This document shows positions 60,858-64,000 of a stretch of DNA of 64,000 nt, one piece after another. Within the stretch, counting starts at the first letter, position 1. Every line of letters begins with the position of its first letter. A model generated the notes under the pieces. It made no database searches and had not been told where the DNA came from. It saw only the letters and a program-made list of their open reading frames with translations. Origin of the DNA: Volucribacter amazonae (GTDB lineage: Bacteria; Pseudomonadota; Gammaproteobacteria; Enterobacterales; Pasteurellaceae); the NCBI RefSeq assembly GCF_029783845.1, contig NZ_LWID01000001.1, positions 1,844,001 through 1,908,000 of the forward strand, written 5' to 3'. A program made the position numbers and the translations under genes.

Positions 60858-61364
60858 ATGCCATTATTGGATAGTTTTAAAGTTGATCATACTATTATGC
60901 AAGCACCAGCGGTACGCATTGCAAAAACCATGACTACGCCGAAAGGCGATATTATTTCGGTATTTGATTTACGTTTTTGCCGTCCGAATAAAGAGATTAT
61001 TTCGCCACGAGGTATTCATACTCTTGAGCATTTATTTGCGGGCTTTATGCGTGAACATTTAAATGCTGATGATGTGGAAATCATTGATATTTCGCCAATG
61101 GGTTGTCGTACGGGTTTTTATATGAGCGTGATTGGAACGCCTGATGAACAACGGGTCGCTGATGCTTGGTTATTAGCTATGAAAGATGCCTTGGCGGTTA
61201 AAAATCAACAAGATATTCCCGAGTTAAATGAGTATCAATGTGGTTCTTATCAAGAACATTCTTTAGCTGATGCTCATCAGGCTTGCCGTCAAGTGGTGGA
61301 GCAGGGTATTGGTATCAACAAGAACGAAGATTTATTATTAGACGAGAAATTTTTACAGCAATAA
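60858..61364 (+). CDS. luxS: S-ribosylhomocysteine lyase LuxS
   Basis: A 168-residue metalloenzyme that makes homocysteine and the precursor of autoinducer-2. The metal site is HTLEHLFAGF near residue 54 plus the cysteine region, with PMGCRTGFYMS near residue 82 and QCGSYQEHS near residue 128. AAGGGGAA precedes the ATG. It is divergent from the small-RNA units and closed by its own terminator. Confidence 0.97.
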   Translation: MPLLDSFKVDHTIMQAPAVRIAKTMTTPKGDIISVFDLRFCRPNKEIISPRGIHTLEHLFAGFMREHLNADDVEIIDISPMGCRTGFYMSVIGTPDEQRVADAWLLAMKDALAVKNQQDIPELNEYQCGSYQEHSLADAHQACRQVVEQGIGINKNEDLLLDEKFLQQ

Positions 61365-61365
61365 C

Positions 61366-61401
61366 AATAAGGGCGTTGATGAATTAACGCCCTTATTATT
61401 T
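61366..61401 (+). terminator. Intrinsic terminator of luxS
   Basis: AATAAGGGCGTT pairs perfectly with AACGCCCTTATT around an eight-base loop, followed by ATTT. It begins two bases after the luxS stop. Confidence 0.85.
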
Positions 61402-61432
61402 ATTCAATCATAATAAAGATAAGGATAAAAAT

Positions 61433-62614
61433 ATGACAACAATAGGTACTGCATTAACTCCTACTGCGACCAAGGTAATGATGCTTGGTGCGGGCGAATT
61501 AGGCAAAGAAGTGGTGATTGAATTACAGCGTTTAGGTGTAGAAGTGATCGCCGTAGACCGTTATGCCAATGCTCCAGCACAGCAAGTGGCACATAGAGCT
61601 TATACCATTTCAATGTTAGACGGTGAGGCGTTAAAAGCCTTAATTGAACAGGAAAAACCTGATTATATTGTGCCAGAAGTAGAGGCGATAGCCACCGATA
61701 CGTTACTTGAATTAGAGCAGGCAGGATTTAATGTTATTCCTACGGCAAAAGCCACAAAATTAACCATGAATCGTGAAGGAATTCGCCGACTGGCAGCAGA
61801 GCAGTTAGGATTACCTACTTCGCCTTATCAGTTTGTGGACAGCTTTGAGGATTTTTGTGTTGCCGTTGATAACATTGGTGTCCCTTGTGTGGTCAAACCT
61901 ATTATGAGTTCTTCTGGGCATGGGCAAAGTATTTTGAAATCCAAGCAGGATTTGAGTAAGGCTTGGGAATATGCCCAACAAGGCGGACGTGCTGGTGGTG
62001 GTCGTGTGATTGTTGAGGGATTTATTAAATTTGATTACGAAATTACCTTATTAACGGTACGTCATATCGGTGGAACGGCTTTTCTCGCTCCGATTGGGCA
62101 TACACAGGTTGATGGTGATTATCGTGAATCTTGGCAACCACAAGCGATGTCTGAAATTGCTTTGCAAAAAGCTCAACAAATTGCAGAGAAAATTACTAGT
62201 GCGTTGGGCGGACGAGGGATTTTTGGAGTAGAAATGTTTGTGTGTGGTGATGAGGTCATTTTTAATGAAGTTTCGCCACGCCCACATGATACAGGTATGG
62301 TTACCCTTATTTCGCAAGAGCTTTCTGAATTTGCTTTACACGCTAGAGCCATTTTAGGCTTGCCGATCCCGGAAATTCAGCTTATTTCCCCTTCTGCATC
62401 AAAAGCCATTGTAGTGGAGGGTAAATCGCAACAGGTGCAATTTGCTCAACTTGAACAAGTGCTAAGTGAACCTAATACCAACATTCGTTTATTTGGTAAG
62501 GGTGAGGTTGATGGACACCGCCGTATGGGCGTATTGTTAGCACGAGATAACGATGTTGAACAAGCCTTAGCAAGGGTTCGCCGAGCTTATGATAAATTGG
62601 AAGTGAAATTATAG
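61433..62614 (+). CDS. purT: Formate-dependent phosphoribosylglycinamide formyltransferase PurT
   Basis: A 393-residue ATP-grasp enzyme that adds formate to glycinamide ribonucleotide in purine synthesis. VMMLGAGELGKEVVIELQRL near residue 15, CVVKPIMSSSGHGQS near residue 150, and FGVEMFVCGDEVIFNEVSPR near residue 265 are family segments. It is a single-gene unit without a clear PurR box. Confidence 0.97.
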   Translation: MTTIGTALTPTATKVMMLGAGELGKEVVIELQRLGVEVIAVDRYANAPAQQVAHRAYTISMLDGEALKALIEQEKPDYIVPEVEAIATDTLLELEQAGFNVIPTAKATKLTMNREGIRRLAAEQLGLPTSPYQFVDSFEDFCVAVDNIGVPCVVKPIMSSSGHGQSILKSKQDLSKAWEYAQQGGRAGGGRVIVEGFIKFDYEITLLTVRHIGGTAFLAPIGHTQVDGDYRESWQPQAMSEIALQKAQQIAEKITSALGGRGIFGVEMFVCGDEVIFNEVSPRPHDTGMVTLISQELSEFALHARAILGLPIPEIQLISPSASKAIVVEGKSQQVQFAQLEQVLSEPNTNIRLFGKGEVDGHRRMGVLLARDNDVEQALARVRRAYDKLEVKL

Positions 62615-62647
62615 TTTGATTATGCTTTCGTTATTTTTCCCCTTAAA

Positions 62648-62681
62648 TATAGCCGTTTTATTTTAAAGTGAAGCGACTATA
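62648..62681. repeat. Correia-like palindromic element, 34-bp minimal form (copy 12)
   Basis: TATAGCCGTTTTATTTTAAA at the left and AGTGAAGCGACTATA at the right. It lies between the convergent ends of purT and trmO, where it may also act as a hairpin at both transcript ends. Confidence 0.85.
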
Positions 62682-62699
62682 AAATAAGGGGAAGTTTAA

Positions 62700-63428
62700 T
62701 TAGATTAGGTCAATTTGCAAAACTTCTGCAATATTGACCGCACTTTGTGTTTCATTAGGCTTGATACGCCAACGGATATTAAATTGATCCAATTTCATAC
62801 CATAAATGCGTTCGCTATATTTGCCTTGATGATAAGCAGGGCGAGGATCTTGTTGTAGCACTTCTCGAATAAAACGCTCAAAGTGCGGTGTTTTTGGGCA
62901 AAATTTTTGCAGGCTTTGTTGTGCAGTGGGGCTAAATTCAACTTGTAACAAAGGGCGAGGTTTGTCTTGTGCAAAGCCTGATTGTGCAAAAGGTTCGCTA
63001 TCTGCATAGGCAAGATAAGGCTTTATATCAAAAATAGGGGTTTTATCTACTAAATCTACAGAACCGACTTGTAAAAATACCTTGCCTTGTTGTTGTTCAA
63101 TGTTGAGGAGTTTTACTTTGGATAATCCTAAGGGATTTGGGCGATGCGTAGCTCGAGAAGCTAATACACCAATGCGTTGATTACCTCCTAAACGAGGCGG
63201 GCGAACTGTTGGTTGCCATTTCCCTGTTGGCACTTGATCAAATTGAAAAATTAGCCATAAATGCGAAAATTGGTCTAGCCCTCTTACCATATCAATGGAA
63301 TGATAGGGGGGGAGTAATTCAATAGTGCCTGTTCCGTCTTGTACGAGATCGGGTTGACGAGGTACACAAAACTTTTCTTTATAAGGGGTATGAATAATTG
63401 CAATAGGTTGTAGGGTTAAATTTTGCAT
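62700..63428 (-). CDS. trmO: tRNA (N6-methyl-t6A37) methyltransferase TrmO
   Basis: A 242-residue SAM-dependent enzyme that methylates t6A at position 37 of tRNA-Thr. PIAIIHTPYKEKFCVPRQP at the N-terminus, HLWLIFQFD near residue 58, RPPRLGG near residue 78 and SRATHRPNPLGLS near residue 92 are typical of the TsaA/YaeB domain. The C-terminal YGMKLDQFNIRWRI is also conserved. It is convergent with purT. Confidence 0.93.
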   Translation of the reverse strand: MQNLTLQPIAIIHTPYKEKFCVPRQPDLVQDGTGTIELLPPYHSIDMVRGLDQFSHLWLIFQFDQVPTGKWQPTVRPPRLGGNQRIGVLASRATHRPNPLGLSKVKLLNIEQQQGKVFLQVGSVDLVDKTPIFDIKPYLAYADSEPFAQSGFAQDKPRPLLQVEFSPTAQQSLQKFCPKTPHFERFIREVLQQDPRPAYHQGKYSERIYGMKLDQFNIRWRIKPNETQSAVNIAEVLQIDLI

Positions 63429-63498
63429 ATTTTGCCTAAATTTGATCTGGAATAGTTAAAAAGTCATAAATTACCTTGTAAAATAGCCGACCTATTAT

Positions 63499-63567
63499 TA
63501 TAGTCGTCCTTTTTTAAATAATACGGCATTGGTATACCTTGTCCTATTTTAAATTGAAACGACTATA
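63499..63567. repeat. Correia-like palindromic element, 69 bp (copy 13)
   Basis: Left end TATAGTCGTCCTTTTTTAAA, middle GGCATTGGTATACCTTG, right end AAATTGAAACGACTATA. Partial ends (ATAGCCGA) occur on both sides. It lies in the 186-bp gap between the divergent trmO and menA, close enough to influence both promoters. Confidence 0.9.
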
Positions 63568-63614
63568 CTTTAAAATAGCCGATTATTTCATTTTTTATTG
63601 TTTTATGGGGATCT

Positions 63615-64000
63615 ATGAGCCAAAGCACAGTGAAAATGTGGTTAGAAACCGCACGACCAAAAACCCTCCCTTTAGCGTTAGCCTCTATTTTAACAGGTTC
63701 GGCATTGGCTTATTGGCAAGGGGTATTTAGTGGGCTAATTATGGCATTGTGCCTATTAACCACCCTGTTATTGCAAATTTTATCCAATTTCGCTAATGAT
63801 TATGGTGATCATGCCAAGGGATCGGATACCGCAGAACGTATCGGTCCATTAAGAGGGATTCAAAAAGGCGGAATTAGCTTTCATCAATTACGCCAAGGGC
63901 TGGTATTAATGGTATTAGCGAGCTTAGTATCAGGTTGCTTATTAATTGCTGTTTCCTATCAAGATTTATCTGATATTTTTGTGTTTACTGGATTAGGGGC
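63615..64000 (+). CDS. menA: 1,4-dihydroxy-2-naphthoate polyprenyltransferase MenA, N-terminal part
   Basis: The first about 128 codons of a UbiA-family prenyltransferase, cut by the window end. The translation begins MSQSTVKMWLETARPKTLPL and contains LQILSNFANDYGDHAKGSD near residue 52, the aspartate-rich motif that binds prenyl diphosphate, followed by RIGPLRGIQKGGIS. MenA attaches the isoprenoid tail in menaquinone synthesis at the inner membrane. The start is the ATG at 63615. Confidence 0.93.
   Translation, partial: MSQSTVKMWLETARPKTLPLALASILTGSALAYWQGVFSGLIMALCLLTTLLLQILSNFANDYGDHAKGSDTAERIGPLRGIQKGGISFHQLRQGLVLMVLASLVSGCLLIAVSYQDLSDIFVFTGLG

Noticed and set aside
61402..61432. A PurR operator before purT
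   Set aside because: No sequence near ACGCAAACGTTTGCGT was found in the short upstream gap.

Overview
The window reads as chromosomal DNA from a member of the Pasteurellaceae. The nine-base core of the Haemophilus-type DNA uptake signal, AAGTGCGGT or its complement, occurs more than 30 times, both inside genes and as inverted pairs acting as terminators. The DNA is AT-rich, and most proteins look like Haemophilus/Pasteurella versions of gamma-proteobacterial housekeeping proteins. The genus cannot be fixed from the sequence alone.

Layout. 1-5,874: lon (cut by the window edge), rlmB, rnr, and a small Fic toxin/antitoxin pair whose toxin is frameshifted. 6,040-7,629: a membrane phosphoethanolamine transferase-like sulfatase-fold enzyme. 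7,724-14,877: a uronate catabolic island with a TRAP transporter, kduI, eda, kdgK and kduD, divergent from an IclR-type regulator (kdgR). 14,961-17,060: a TonB-dependent siderophore receptor behind a Fur box. 17,247-23,861: cpdA, nudF, a phosphopantetheinyl transferase, a methyltransferase, crp with a glutamine-rich N-terminal extension, yheU, slmA, dut and coaBC. 24,168-28,173: lptC-lptA-lptB-ptsN-rapZ and a conserved protein of unknown function. 28,376-38,619: a periplasmic-type DNA ligase, queA, a GNAT acetyltransferase, gshF, tgt, tmcA, ybeY and ybeZ. 39,027-39,191: tRNA-Leu and tRNA-Gly. 39,427-42,735: an ArsR-type repressor and old yellow enzyme sharing an operator, then metB and trxA. 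About 42,810-43,250: a decayed transposase. 43,257-48,604: a cytochrome c maturation operon, ccmC to ccmI, without ccmA or ccmB. 48,910-58,507: rhlB, then rsfS-rlmH-mrdA-mrdB-rlpA-dacA-ybeD-lipB-lipA (cell elongation and lipoylation). 58,663-64,000: a PRD-domain protein, yqaB-yqaA, two tandem small-RNA-like units, luxS, purT, trmO and the start of menA.

Two things stand out. First, at least 13 copies of a short palindromic element (34, about 70, and up to 106 bp) are scattered between genes. They begin TATAG and end CTATA, and the longest copy closely resembles, from memory, the neisserial Correia repeat-enclosed element. Several copies supply the stop codon of the adjacent gene. Second, just upstream of luxS and on the opposite strand lie two tandem units of about 70 nt. 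Each has a sigma-E-like promoter with identical spacing, a small 5' hairpin, an identical central segment and a strong intrinsic terminator. They look like twin envelope-stress small RNAs in the position that MicA occupies beside luxS in enteric bacteria.

The uronate island converts 5-keto-4-deoxyuronate through KduI, KduD, KdgK and Eda to pyruvate and glyceraldehyde-3-phosphate. Uptake would be by the TRAP system, with KdgR probably controlling the divergent promoter. No lyase or unsaturated glucuronyl hydrolase is in the window.
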